A stretch of 5,643 nt of DNA from an uncultured Caulobacteraceae bacterium. GTDB taxonomy: Bacteria; Pseudomonadota; Alphaproteobacteria; Caulobacterales; Caulobacteraceae. The notes under the pieces were generated by a model. It had not been told where the DNA came from and ran no database searches. It worked only from the letters and a program-made list of their open reading frames with translations. The position numbers were made by a program, and so were the translations under genes. Location of the stretch: the NCBI GenBank assembly GCA_903884915.1, contig CAISGS010000252.1:1-5643 (forward strand), in the 5' to 3' direction. Positions 1 through 5,643 of this stretch are shown here, one piece after another; the stretch's first letter is position 1; each line of letters starts with the position of its first letter.

Positions 1-327
1 ACCGTCCTTAATGATTTCCGTCATGGTCACGCCCAGTCGCTCGTCGACGATGACGATCTCTCCGCGGGCCACGAGGCGGTTATTGACGTAGATATCGATG
101 GCTTCCCCGACCTTCCGGTCCAGTTCCAGAATGCTGCCCGCGCCGAGCTTTAACAGCTGAGCGACCGACAGTTGGGCGCGGCCAATGACGGCCGAAATAC
201 TCACCGGAACATCAAAGACCGTCGAGAGGTCGCTTGCGAATTTGCTTTCGTTATCCGTCGGCATATCCGAGGCCAAGCCATCGGAAGGGTCGAACTCGTC
301 GAGGGTCAGGGGCGTGTCGCTGGCCAT
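1..327 (-). CDS. fliN: Flagellar motor switch protein FliN (3' end cut by window edge)
   Basis: FliN is a C-ring (switch complex) protein at the cytoplasmic face of the flagellar basal body; it also docks the FliH-export ATPase complex. I translated 109 codons from ATG at 327. Residues about 34-108 form the SpoA/FliN domain, with the recognisable stretches ISAVIGRAQLSV (44-55), LGAGSILELDRKVGEAID (61-78), YVNNRLVARGEI (80-91) and ERLGVTMTEII (96-106). FliN proteins of this lineage end just after that last motif, so only one or a few codons plus the stop should be missing. Residues 1-33 are an acidic, probably flexible leader. A good Shine-Dalgarno run (GAGAGAGG) lies about 7 bases before the ATG, in the 15-base gap after fliH, and supports this start. 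It is the last flagellar gene visible here; in Caulobacter the next gene is flbD, which would lie outside the window. Confidence 0.95.
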   Translation of the reverse strand, partial: MASDTPLTLDEFDPSDGLASDMPTDNESKFASDLSTVFDVPVSISAVIGRAQLSVAQLLKLGAGSILELDRKVGEAIDIYVNNRLVARGEIVIVDERLGVTMTEIIKDG

Positions 328-342
328 GGGCAGACCTCTCTC

Positions 343-1008
343 TTAGGGGTTGATGGTGGAAGAATGGGAATGGGGATCGACCGCTTCGGCATGCAGGCCT
401 TCGGCGATCAAGGCATTGTGTAGCGCTTGGGCGACCCGCTCAGCGGTGACGGTCGGGTCATAGCTGGCGCGGCCATCGCCCCAATCAAAGTGAAAGGCCG
501 CTTGGGGCATCATGGGGTCTGCCTTGACGATAATCTGTCCGGGCATGCCCAAGGCTTGAGCCTGTTCATCCAGTGTCCGTTGAAACCGCTCAACCAGATC
601 GGCAGAGGCCCGCACGGTGAGGCGCGGACCAGTCGTGATTTCGGCTGCAAGGGCTTCAAGGGCGGCTTGGGCGGGGGCATCTGGAAACTGCTCGAGGGCT
701 GCATCAGCGATCAGCCGCGCGCAGGCAAGGGACAGTTCCGCCGATCCGACCCTATGATCATGGGCGATCTGGACCAGGGTAGACAGCGCGCCATGGGCCG
801 CATGGGCTATGGCCTGCAGCGCGGCGGCGGCGGCTTGCTCGGCTACGACAAGGGCTGAACGCTGGCCGTCCTCGTAACATTCGGCCCGGATCTGTGTGAC
901 CTCTTCGAGGGTAAAGATCCGCTTCTGCTTGGGCGGGGCATAGGCAATGCCGCCCTCGTCGTCGAAGACCGTTTCAAAGCTGAATTTCCGGGGCGCGATG
1001 TCGGTCAT
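343..1008 (-). CDS. fliH: Flagellar assembly protein FliH (FlbE-type), export ATPase regulator
   Basis: FliH holds the flagellar type III export ATPase FliI and anchors it to FliN at the C ring. The protein is 221 aa from ATG 1008, one base after the fliG stop codon. Visible parts are an aromatic N-terminal motif, APRKFSFETVFDDEGG (5-20); a long Ala/Glu/Gln-rich helical middle (about 34-125) that could form the FliH dimer stalk; and a C-terminal domain ending in AFHFDWGDGRASYDPT (171-186), the usual FliH pattern of hydrophobic strand then W-x-D-G. Sequence identity to FliH is weak outside these parts, so the call leans on position between fliG and fliN, where Caulobacter has flbE. ATGs at 1029 and 1026 are in frame inside the end of fliG and have AGGG in front, so a 228-aa form starting MMSWSIK is possible. 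I prefer 1008 because it abuts the fliG stop and begins right before the conserved-looking motif. Confidence 0.85.
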   Translation of the reverse strand: MTDIAPRKFSFETVFDDEGGIAYAPPKQKRIFTLEEVTQIRAECYEDGQRSALVVAEQAAAAALQAIAHAAHGALSTLVQIAHDHRVGSAELSLACARLIADAALEQFPDAPAQAALEALAAEITTGPRLTVRASADLVERFQRTLDEQAQALGMPGQIIVKADPMMPQAAFHFDWGDGRASYDPTVTAERVAQALHNALIAEGLHAEAVDPHSHSSTINP

Positions 1009-1009
1009 C

Positions 1010-2041
1010 TTAATAGACCAACTCATCATCGCCGCCCTGGCCGGCCATCATGATTTCGCCGCGAGCGGCAAGATCCTTGGCGACCTGAACCATGGCCATC
1101 TGGGCCGCATCGACGTCCTTCAGACGCACAGGGCCCATGGATTCCATATCATCGCGCATGATCTTCGAGGCGCGCTCGCTCATATTGGAGAAGAACAGTT
1201 CGCGCAGCGCATCGGACGAGCCCTTGAGGGCTAGACCCAACTGATCCTTCTCCACCGCGCGCAGCAAGGTTTGCACCCCGCCGGGGTCGAGCCTGGCGAG
1301 GTCTTCGAACACGAACATCAGGGCGCGGATACGTTCGGCGCTTTCGCGGGTCCGCTCTTCCAAGGCGCTGAGGAAGCGGGACTCGGTCTGGCGGTCGAAA
1401 TTGTTGAAGATGTCGGCCATCATTTCGTGGCTGTCGCGCTTGGCGGTGCGGGCCAGGTTGGACATGAACTCATTGCGCAGGGTCAGTTCGATCTTGTCCA
1501 AGATCTCGCGCTGAACCGGCTCCATCCGCAGCATGCGGGTCACGCATTCCAGCGCAAAATCCTCGGGCAGGGCGGACAGAACGCGTGCAGCGTGATCGCC
1601 TTTGATCTTGGACAGCACCACGGCAACGGTCTGCGGATATTCGTTCTTCAGATAGTTGGCGAGCACGGCCTCGTTAACATTGGCCAGCTTGTCCCACATG
1701 GTCCGGCCGGCTGGACCACGGATCTCCTCCATCAAGGAGTCGACCTTTTCCGCGGGCAAGAAGGCGTTCAGAAGGCGCTGGGTCTGTTCATAGGAGCCCA
1801 TGATGGCCCCGGTCGTCGAAAGACCTGAGACAAATTCCATCAACAGGTCTTCAACCACGCTCGATGGCACAGCGCCAAGGCTGGCCATGGCTGAAGAGAT
1901 GTCCTTGACCTCTTCGTCGTCCAGACCTTCCCAGATGGCCTGAGCATCCTCACCCAGCGACAGCAGAATGACGGCAGCCTTCTCCGCGCCGCTTAGGCCG
2001 CTAGAGTTCGTAATCCCTTTTCTTCCGGCGCGAGGGCTCAT
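1010..2041 (-). CDS. fliG: Flagellar motor switch protein FliG
   Basis: FliG is the rotor protein that meets the stator: its N-terminal domain binds the FliF tail, the middle domain binds FliM, and the C-terminal domain carries the torque residues. At 343 aa it is normal length. The N-domain starts with [17 protein letters not shown] (16-32). The middle domain has the EHPQ motif as EYPQ (134-137). The hinge is MFVFEDL (242-248). The C-terminal torque helix is intact: the charged residues equivalent to E. coli K264, R281, D288, D289 and R297 are K273, R290, D297, D298 and R306, and the run MGPVRL (302-307) is conserved. The ATG at 2041 overlaps the fliF stop as ATGA, with GAGG just upstream inside fliF, so translational coupling with fliF is likely. 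This fits the near 1:1 partnership of the two proteins in the MS ring/C ring junction. Confidence 0.97.
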   Translation of the reverse strand: MSPRAGRKGITNSSGLSGAEKAAVILLSLGEDAQAIWEGLDDEEVKDISSAMASLGAVPSSVVEDLLMEFVSGLSTTGAIMGSYEQTQRLLNAFLPAEKVDSLMEEIRGPAGRTMWDKLANVNEAVLANYLKNEYPQTVAVVLSKIKGDHAARVLSALPEDFALECVTRMLRMEPVQREILDKIELTLRNEFMSNLARTAKRDSHEMMADIFNNFDRQTESRFLSALEERTRESAERIRALMFVFEDLARLDPGGVQTLLRAVEKDQLGLALKGSSDALRELFFSNMSERASKIMRDDMESMGPVRLKDVDAAQMAMVQVAKDLAARGEIMMAGQGGDDELVY

Positions 2042-3654
2042 GTGGCCTCATGTAACCAGCCCCGGATGATCGAGATCGATTCTTCCGGGTTGTTGTTTAC
2101 GAATTCAGAGACGCTGCGGACCGAGGAGGACTTCACCTGTCCTTCAATGCGCGCAATGTCGATGCGGGCGTCAATGCCGCTATCCGATAGGGCGGGAAGC
2201 GAACCATCTGGATTGGCCAAGGCCAACTGTCCCGCGCCACCCTGTCCGACGAGGGCCATTCGCCCGCCGCTCTCACCCCGTGCCGTGGCCAAGAGTGGCC
2301 GGACAACGAAGAAGATGACCAGCAGGGCAACGATGGTCAGGATACCGAGTTCCGCCGCCCGCATGATGTCGTTCTTGTCAAAGCCAGCCAAGGGCGAGCC
2401 CGCCACCACACCGCCAACCAGACCGTCATCGCGGGCGAACTGAACATTGGTTACGGTCACCGTGTCGCCTCGGGCTTGATCAAAGCCAACCGCAGAGCGA
2501 ACCAGATCTTCAATCCGCTTCATTTCCTCGGCCGTGCGCGGCTTGTAGGGGGTTGGCTTGCCATCCTTATCGACCGAGGTCAGGCCATCGACGGCGACCG
2601 CGACCGATAGTTTTTTGACCTGACCGGGCTCGGTGATGGTGGTGGTGTTGGTGCTCGAAATTTCGAAGTTGGTGGTCTCTTCCGTCCGTCCGCTAGCGTT
2701 TAGGGTCGGGTCGGTTTGCGCTGCACCTGCACCGCCGGGGATATTGTTGGCGACAGTGGCCTGACCCGTATTGTCGGGTTTGTTTTCTTTGGCGTTTTCG
2801 TCGACGGTCTGGGTCGAGCGTACGACCTGACCATCGGGGTCATATTTGCTCTCTTGAACCGTCACGCGGGCCAGATCCAGAACGGCGGTGACGTTCACAC
2901 GGACCTTGCCAGGACCCACAACGCCCTCGACCAGATCGCGGACCTTACGACGAATGGCCTCTTCGGCTTCGTTGCGGCGTTCTTCGCCAGCAGCCCCGAG
3001 GCTATCGCTCTGTCCGCCGCCCAGAAGTTTACCCTTCTGATCGACGATGGTGACCTTTTCCGGCATCAGGCCGGGAACAGCGCTGGCCACCAGATTTTGC
3101 AGCGACCGAACCTGTTCAGCCGTCGGTGCACGACCATTGACACCGATGGTCACGGCAGCGGTCGGTGGCTGAGGCGCATCTTCGAACAGCTCACGCTTGG
3201 GCATGGAGAGCTGAACGCGTGAGAAATTGACCCATTCCTGCGAGCGGATGGTCCGGGCCAACTCGCCTTCGAGGGCGCGCTGGCGGTTTAGATTCTGAAC
3301 GAAATCAGTCTGACCCAGCGCATTGGTTTGATCGAAAATTTCGTAGCCAACAGACCCCGTGCTCGGCAATCCCTTACCGGCGAGGAGCATGCGCGTCGAT
3401 CCGACCTTGTCGCGCGCAACGAAGATCGTCGAGCCGTCGCCCTTTGCGTCGTACTTGATCCCAGCCTGATCGAGGGCGGCGGTGATCGTGGAGGCCTCTT
3501 TCAGATCGAGGTTGGAATAGAGCAGGGATTGGGGCGGCGAACCAAAGTTCAAAATCAACGCAAATAGCGCTGCCGCCACACCGGCGGAGACGCCGATGAT
3601 GGCAGCGAGGCGGCCGATCCCGAACCGCTGTAGCGCACTGATGAACTGTTCCAC
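2038..3654 (-). CDS. fliF: Flagellar MS-ring protein FliF
   Basis: FliF forms the MS ring in the inner membrane, the first platform of flagellar assembly and the housing of the export gate. The 538-aa product has TM helix 1 at about 15-37, a periplasmic YscJ/FliF ring-building domain with the hallmark [16 protein letters not shown] (93-108) followed by [23 protein letters not shown] (114-136), a second periplasmic FliF domain (about 230-410) holding a low-complexity Asn/Thr/Gly-rich segment (about 285-340), TM helix 2 at about 434-454, and a cytoplasmic tail whose end, [16 protein letters not shown] (522-537), is the FliG-binding motif. Translation starts at GTG 3654; an in-frame TAA lies two codons upstream, so no longer form exists. 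The Shine-Dalgarno is AAGGG about 8 bases before the GTG. The non-ATG start could temper expression of this high-copy ring protein (inference). It is first in the flagellar operon. Confidence 0.97.
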   Translation of the reverse strand: MEQFISALQRFGIGRLAAIIGVSAGVAAALFALILNFGSPPQSLLYSNLDLKEASTITAALDQAGIKYDAKGDGSTIFVARDKVGSTRMLLAGKGLPSTGSVGYEIFDQTNALGQTDFVQNLNRQRALEGELARTIRSQEWVNFSRVQLSMPKRELFEDAPQPPTAAVTIGVNGRAPTAEQVRSLQNLVASAVPGLMPEKVTIVDQKGKLLGGGQSDSLGAAGEERRNEAEEAIRRKVRDLVEGVVGPGKVRVNVTAVLDLARVTVQESKYDPDGQVVRSTQTVDENAKENKPDNTGQATVANNIPGGAGAAQTDPTLNASGRTEETTNFEISSTNTTTITEPGQVKKLSVAVAVDGLTSVDKDGKPTPYKPRTAEEMKRIEDLVRSAVGFDQARGDTVTVTNVQFARDDGLVGGVVAGSPLAGFDKNDIMRAAELGILTIVALLVIFFVVRPLLATARGESGGRMALVGQGGAGQLALANPDGSLPALSDSGIDARIDIARIEGQVKSSSVRSVSEFVNNNPEESISIIRGWLHEAT

Positions 3655-3672
3655 GCCTTACGCCCTTGTTAG

Positions 3673-3698
3673 GCGACGCAGGTTGGCACCCTTGTCGC
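3673..3698 (-). promoter_or_regulatory. Possible hairpin in the fliF 5' leader
   Basis: On the minus strand GCGAC and GTCGC can pair around an inner AGG/CCT pair, leaving a loop of about 7 bases (GTGCCAA). The structure ends about 19 bases before the GTG start of fliF, just upstream of the Shine-Dalgarno. The heptamer ACAAGGG occurs twice, once within this hairpin (3689-3695) and once as the fliF ribosome-binding site (3663-3669). It has no U-tract, so it is not an intrinsic terminator. It may be fortuitous. Confidence 0.3.
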
Positions 3699-3722
3699 TA
3701 GGCAGTAATTTCCCAGTACAAG

Positions 3723-3739
3723 GTAAACGAGACGTTTAC
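3723..3739. repeat. Perfect 17-base inverted repeat, operator-like
   Basis: GTAAACG-AGA-CGTTTAC: two 7-base arms match perfectly around a 3-base spacer. It lies 69 bases upstream of the fliF start, in an AT-rich patch of an otherwise GC-rich sequence. The size and symmetry are those of a binding site for a dimeric regulator. No particular regulator is recognised; it is not a DnaA box and not a full CtrA site, although each arm loosely resembles a CtrA half-site. Confidence 0.6.
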
Positions 3740-3751
3740 ACATTGGCTAAA

Positions 3752-3774
3752 GTGCTAAATTTCTTGTTTAGCAC
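3752..3774. repeat. 23-base inverted repeat spanning the stop codon of the small gene
   Basis: GTGCTAAA, a 7-base spacer, then TTTAGCAC: both 8-base arms pair perfectly. The repeat overlaps the last codons and TAG stop of the DUF4169-type gene. A further copy of GCTAAA sits at 3746-3751, giving two tandem GCTAAA units 8 bases apart. The hairpin is AT-rich and neither side has a T-run, so an intrinsic terminator is not supported; operator, RNA 3'-end stabiliser or chance are the alternatives. Confidence 0.55.
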
Positions 3775-3931
3775 CGTCAAGAGTGCGGGCGGCTCGGGCC
3801 TGCTCCAGACGTAGATTCTCCTTCTGCGCCTTGGTTTGGCCAAAGCGCAGGCGGTTCTGAACGGCCTCGGCAGAATTTTCCGCCTTGGCCTTCGATTTTC
3901 GCGCTCTGTTCAGATTGATCAGGTCAGCCAT
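3755..3931 (-). CDS. Small basic DUF4169-family protein
   Basis: This 58-aa protein starts MADLINLNRARKSKAKAE and ends LDGAKQEI. The N-terminal L-I-N-L-N-x-x-R-K pattern, the small size and the place right after fumC match the DUF4169 family of short alphaproteobacterial proteins, as I recall it; the function is unknown. It is rich in Lys, Arg, Ala, Gln and Glu with almost no hydrophobic core, has no signal peptide or membrane segment, and probably forms one or two long helices (a coiled coil or a nucleic-acid or protein adaptor are guesses). Its ATG lies 4 bases after the fumC stop, with no good Shine-Dalgarno of its own, so it is probably translated by coupling to fumC. Its stop codon lies inside an inverted repeat, 100 bases before fliF. 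Codon use is like its neighbours. Confidence 0.82.
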   Translation of the reverse strand: MADLINLNRARKSKAKAENSAEAVQNRLRFGQTKAQKENLRLEQARAARTLDGAKQEI

Positions 3932-3935
3932 GGGG

Positions 3936-5327
3936 TCAGCCCGGTGCGATCATGGTCTCTGGGCGCACGATGGCGTCAAACTCCTCATCGGTGACATAGC
4001 CGCCGCCGACGGCCTCTTCGCGTAGGGTGGTGCCGTTCTTGTGGGCCGTCTTGGCGATCTTGGCGGCATTGTCATAGCCAATCTTGGGGGCCAGTGCGGT
4101 GACCAGCATCAAGGACCGGTCCAGCGCCGCCTTGATATTGTCGCGGCGGGCCTCGATGCCGACCACGCAATTGTCGGCAAAGGAGATCGAGGCGTCGGCC
4201 AGCAGGCGAACCGACTGGAGGAAATTATAGGCCATCACCGGGTTGAAGACGTTCAGTTCGAAGTGACCTTGGCTGCCGGCCACGGTCATGGTCGTCTGAT
4301 TGCCGAACACTTGAGCGCAGACCATGGTCATGGCCTCGCACTGGGTGGGATTGACCTTGCCCGGCATGATCGAAGAGCCAGGTTCGTTCTCGGGCAAGGA
4401 TAGCTCGCCAAGGCCCGAGCGCGGGCCTGAACCGAGGAAGCGAATATCGTTGGCAATCTTGAACAGGGCTGCCGCCGCCGAATTGATCGCGCCATGGCCA
4501 AAGACCAGCGCATCATGCGCGGCGAGGGCTTCGAACTTGTTCGGGGCCGTGGTGAAAGGCAGGCCGGTCAGGGCCGCGATCCGCTCGGCAACCTTTTCGG
4601 CAAATCCGACGGGGGCATTGAGGCCGGTACCGACGGCGGTGCCACCTTGGGCCAGTTCCAAAATGCCGGGCAGGGTCATCTCGATGCGGCTGATGGCATT
4701 GGCGACCTGCTGGGCATAGCCGGAAAATTCTTGGCCCAGCGTCAGGGGGGTGGCGTCCTGCGTGTGGGTGCGGCCAATCTTGATGATGTCTTTAAACTCT
4801 TCCTGCTTGGCCAGCAGCGAGGCGTGCAGGTGCTTAAGCGCGGGCAGAAGGTCGTTGACCACCTGTTCGGCGGCGGCAATGTGCATGGCCGTGGGATAGG
4901 TGTCGTTCGAGGACTGGCTCATATTGACGTGGTCATTGGGGTGGACGGGCTTTTTCGAGCCCATCTCACCGCCGAGCATCTCAATAGCGCGGTTCGAGAT
5001 CACTTCGTTGGCGTTCATGTTGGACTGGGTGCCAGACCCGGTCTGCCAGACCACCAAAGGAAAATGGTCGTTCAGCTTGCCGTCGATGACCTCTTGCGCG
5101 GCTTCGGCGATGGTTTGGGCCAGCTTGGGGTCGAGACGGCCAAGGGCGGTATTGGCCTCGGCCGCCGCGCGCTTGACGATACCCAACGCACGAACCACGG
5201 GCAGGGGCTGCTTTTCCCAGCCAATCCTGAAGTTCCCGATCGAACGCTGGGACTGCGCGCCCCAATAGCGTGAGGACTCAACCTCGATCGGTCCAAAAGT
5301 ATCGGTCTCTGTGCGGGTGGCAGTCAT
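3936..5327 (-). CDS. fumC: Class II fumarate hydratase (fumarase C)
   Basis: Fumarase C converts fumarate to L-malate in the TCA cycle; the family forms iron-free homotetramers in the cytoplasm. The 463-aa product is full length (E. coli FumC is 467 aa) and numbering at the active site coincides with E. coli. Motifs in order: GSGTQSNMN (97-105), [11 protein letters not shown] (139-149), [10 protein letters not shown] (185-194) with the catalytic H188, and the superfamily signature [11 protein letters not shown] (317-327), giving the catalytic loop serine S318 plus K324 and N326. The [11 protein letters not shown] loop, [10 protein letters not shown] and the ending YVTDEEFD (444-451) favour fumarase over aspartase, argininosuccinate lyase or adenylosuccinate lyase; aspartase is the nearest alternative. 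ATG 5327 has AAGGA about 8 bases upstream. It is first in a probable two-gene unit with the small downstream gene, and no key residue is missing. Confidence 0.97.
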   Translation of the reverse strand: MTATRTETDTFGPIEVESSRYWGAQSQRSIGNFRIGWEKQPLPVVRALGIVKRAAAEANTALGRLDPKLAQTIAEAAQEVIDGKLNDHFPLVVWQTGSGTQSNMNANEVISNRAIEMLGGEMGSKKPVHPNDHVNMSQSSNDTYPTAMHIAAAEQVVNDLLPALKHLHASLLAKQEEFKDIIKIGRTHTQDATPLTLGQEFSGYAQQVANAISRIEMTLPGILELAQGGTAVGTGLNAPVGFAEKVAERIAALTGLPFTTAPNKFEALAAHDALVFGHGAINSAAAALFKIANDIRFLGSGPRSGLGELSLPENEPGSSIMPGKVNPTQCEAMTMVCAQVFGNQTTMTVAGSQGHFELNVFNPVMAYNFLQSVRLLADASISFADNCVVGIEARRDNIKAALDRSLMLVTALAPKIGYDNAAKIAKTAHKNGTTLREEAVGGGYVTDEEFDAIVRPETMIAPG

Positions 5328-5444
5328 GGCAACGGTCCTTGGGCGGGTGTCACAGTAAAGGGTCAGGCGTGGGGTTTAACCTCCCAGAGCGCGGCTGCAA
5401 AGGGTGATGGGCAGATCGAGCGCATGAGGTTATGACTTTCTCCC
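5328..5444. promoter_or_regulatory. Divergent intergenic region between fumC and the right-edge gene
   Basis: These 117 bases must hold the start signals of fumC (leftward) and probably of the gene at 5445 (rightward). For fumC a weak candidate promoter is TTTGCA (minus strand, 5401-5396), a 16-base spacer and TTAAAC (5379-5374). A short near-palindrome GGTTTAACC (5373-5381) overlaps that -10 position and contains one TTAACC, the half-site type bound by CtrA; a single half-site is not good evidence. The fumC Shine-Dalgarno AAGGA lies at 5336-5340. No convincing promoter was seen for the rightward gene. Confidence 0.4.
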
Positions 5445-5643
5445 ATGAGCGAAGACTGGACAGGCAAGGGCAAGGTGCGCGCGCGAGAGATCGGCGGCGG
5501 ACTTGAGATCACAGTCGAGGGTCTAACCACCCAGGCCAAATATTATAAGCCGCTGGTCCACGAGTTCTTCCGCAAGGAATGGCGCGGTGCCAGACCCGCT
5601 TGGGGCGAATATGCCGTCGAGATCATGATGGACTATGTCGGCG
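5445..5643 (+). CDS. Unrecognised protein, N-terminal 66 codons only
   Basis: An open frame starts at ATG 5445 and runs off the right edge without a stop. The visible part begins MSEDWTGKGKVRAR and contains YYKPLVHEFFRKEWRG (34-49) and GEYAVEIMMDYVG (55-66 plus the window edge). It is mixed alpha/beta-like, rich in aromatic and charged residues, with no signal peptide or membrane segment. Third positions are mostly G or C, like the neighbouring genes, which supports real coding. An in-frame TGA at 5433-5435 makes this ATG the first possible one; the nearest Shine-Dalgarno-like GAGG (5426-5429) is about 15 bases away, so initiation looks weak or a later start is used (M61 and M62 are the only internal methionines seen). 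I do not recognise the family. It is divergent from fumC, so a shared control region is possible. Confidence 0.6.
   Translation, partial: MSEDWTGKGKVRAREIGGGLEITVEGLTTQAKYYKPLVHEFFRKEWRGARPAWGEYAVEIMMDYVG

Larger units (their letters stand above)
3655..3754 (-). promoter_or_regulatory. Probable control region of the fliF operon
   Basis: This 100-base gap is the only noncoding space upstream of four tightly packed flagellar genes, so the operon promoter probably lies here or in the end of the preceding small gene. It is locally AT-rich at 3721-3760 and contains a perfect 17-base palindrome, part of a second inverted repeat, and a GC-rich hairpin near the start codon (listed separately). A weak housekeeping-like promoter can be proposed on the minus strand: TTGTAC (3716-3721), 12 bases, then GCCTAG, loosely like the Caulobacter pattern TTGAC / GCTA. 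I found no clear CtrA site (TTAA-N7-TTAAC) and no correctly oriented sigma-54 site, although in C. crescentus this operon is CtrA-controlled. Exact promoter position is uncertain. Confidence 0.45.

Noticed and set aside
1271..1828. 185-codon plus-strand frame opposite fliG
   Set aside because: Antisense shadow of a fully conserved gene; no recognisable domain and His/Gly/Gln-rich composition.
2716..3222. 168-codon plus-strand frame opposite fliF
   Set aside because: Antisense to the periplasmic domain of FliF; no ribosome-binding site or family resemblance.
3700..3718. Minus-strand TGGGAAATTACTGCC as a sigma-54 promoter for fliF
   Set aside because: The GG to GC spacing is 9 rather than 10 bases and the -24 box is poor (TGGGAA), so it does not meet the strict sigma-54 pattern despite the right orientation.
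3752..3774. Inverted repeat as an intrinsic terminator for the fumC unit
   Set aside because: The stem is mostly A/T and no T-run follows on either strand, so it lacks the two defining parts of an intrinsic terminator.
3596..3814. 72-codon plus-strand frame across the fliF upstream gap
   Set aside because: It overlaps the fliF start and the DUF4169-type gene in antisense, and has no ribosome-binding site or recognisable product.
4494..5273. Long open frame (259 codons) on the plus strand opposite fumC
   Set aside because: It lies wholly antisense to an intact, motif-complete fumarase. Its product is a Gly/Val/Arg/His-rich composition typical of shadow frames in GC-rich genes.
5373..5381. 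GGTTTAACC as a CtrA binding site upstream of fumC
   Set aside because: Only one TTAACC half is present; no second TTAA at the 7-base spacing on either strand.

Overview
The window looks like chromosomal DNA of an alphaproteobacterium, most probably of the order Caulobacterales. Four flagellar basal-body genes on the minus strand follow the order fliF-fliG-fliH(flbE)-fliN. This is the order I recall for the Caulobacter crescentus fliF operon, and the FliG and FliN proteins read as that lineage. GC content looks near 60% by eye, lower than typical Caulobacter, so a lower-GC member such as an Asticcacaulis-like genus is possible. The genus is inferred and not shown.

Layout from right to left (almost everything is transcribed leftward): at the right edge, a gene of unknown function starts on the plus strand at 5445 and runs out of the window. 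A 117-base divergent intergenic region separates it from fumC (class II fumarase, 5327-3936, minus). Four bases after fumC comes a small gene for a DUF4169-type protein (3931-3755, minus). A roughly 100-base gap rich in inverted repeats (3655-3754) then leads into the flagellar operon: fliF (3654-2038, GTG start), fliG (2041-1010, ATGA overlap with fliF), fliH/flbE (1008-343, one base after fliG) and fliN (327-1, missing only its last codon or codons at the window edge).

FliF forms the MS ring. FliG docks on the FliF C-terminus and, with FliN, forms the rotor/switch (C ring). FliH links the export ATPase to FliN. The operon therefore encodes the first-assembled base of the flagellum, and its tight overlaps suggest translational coupling. 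fumC and its small partner belong to central metabolism or unknown biology and probably form a separate two-gene unit.

I found no mobile element, CRISPR array, RNA gene or clearly new system. The points worth a second look are the cluster of inverted repeats before fliF, a wrong-way sigma-54-like motif in the same gap, the small fumC-coupled gene, and the unknown divergent gene at the right edge.
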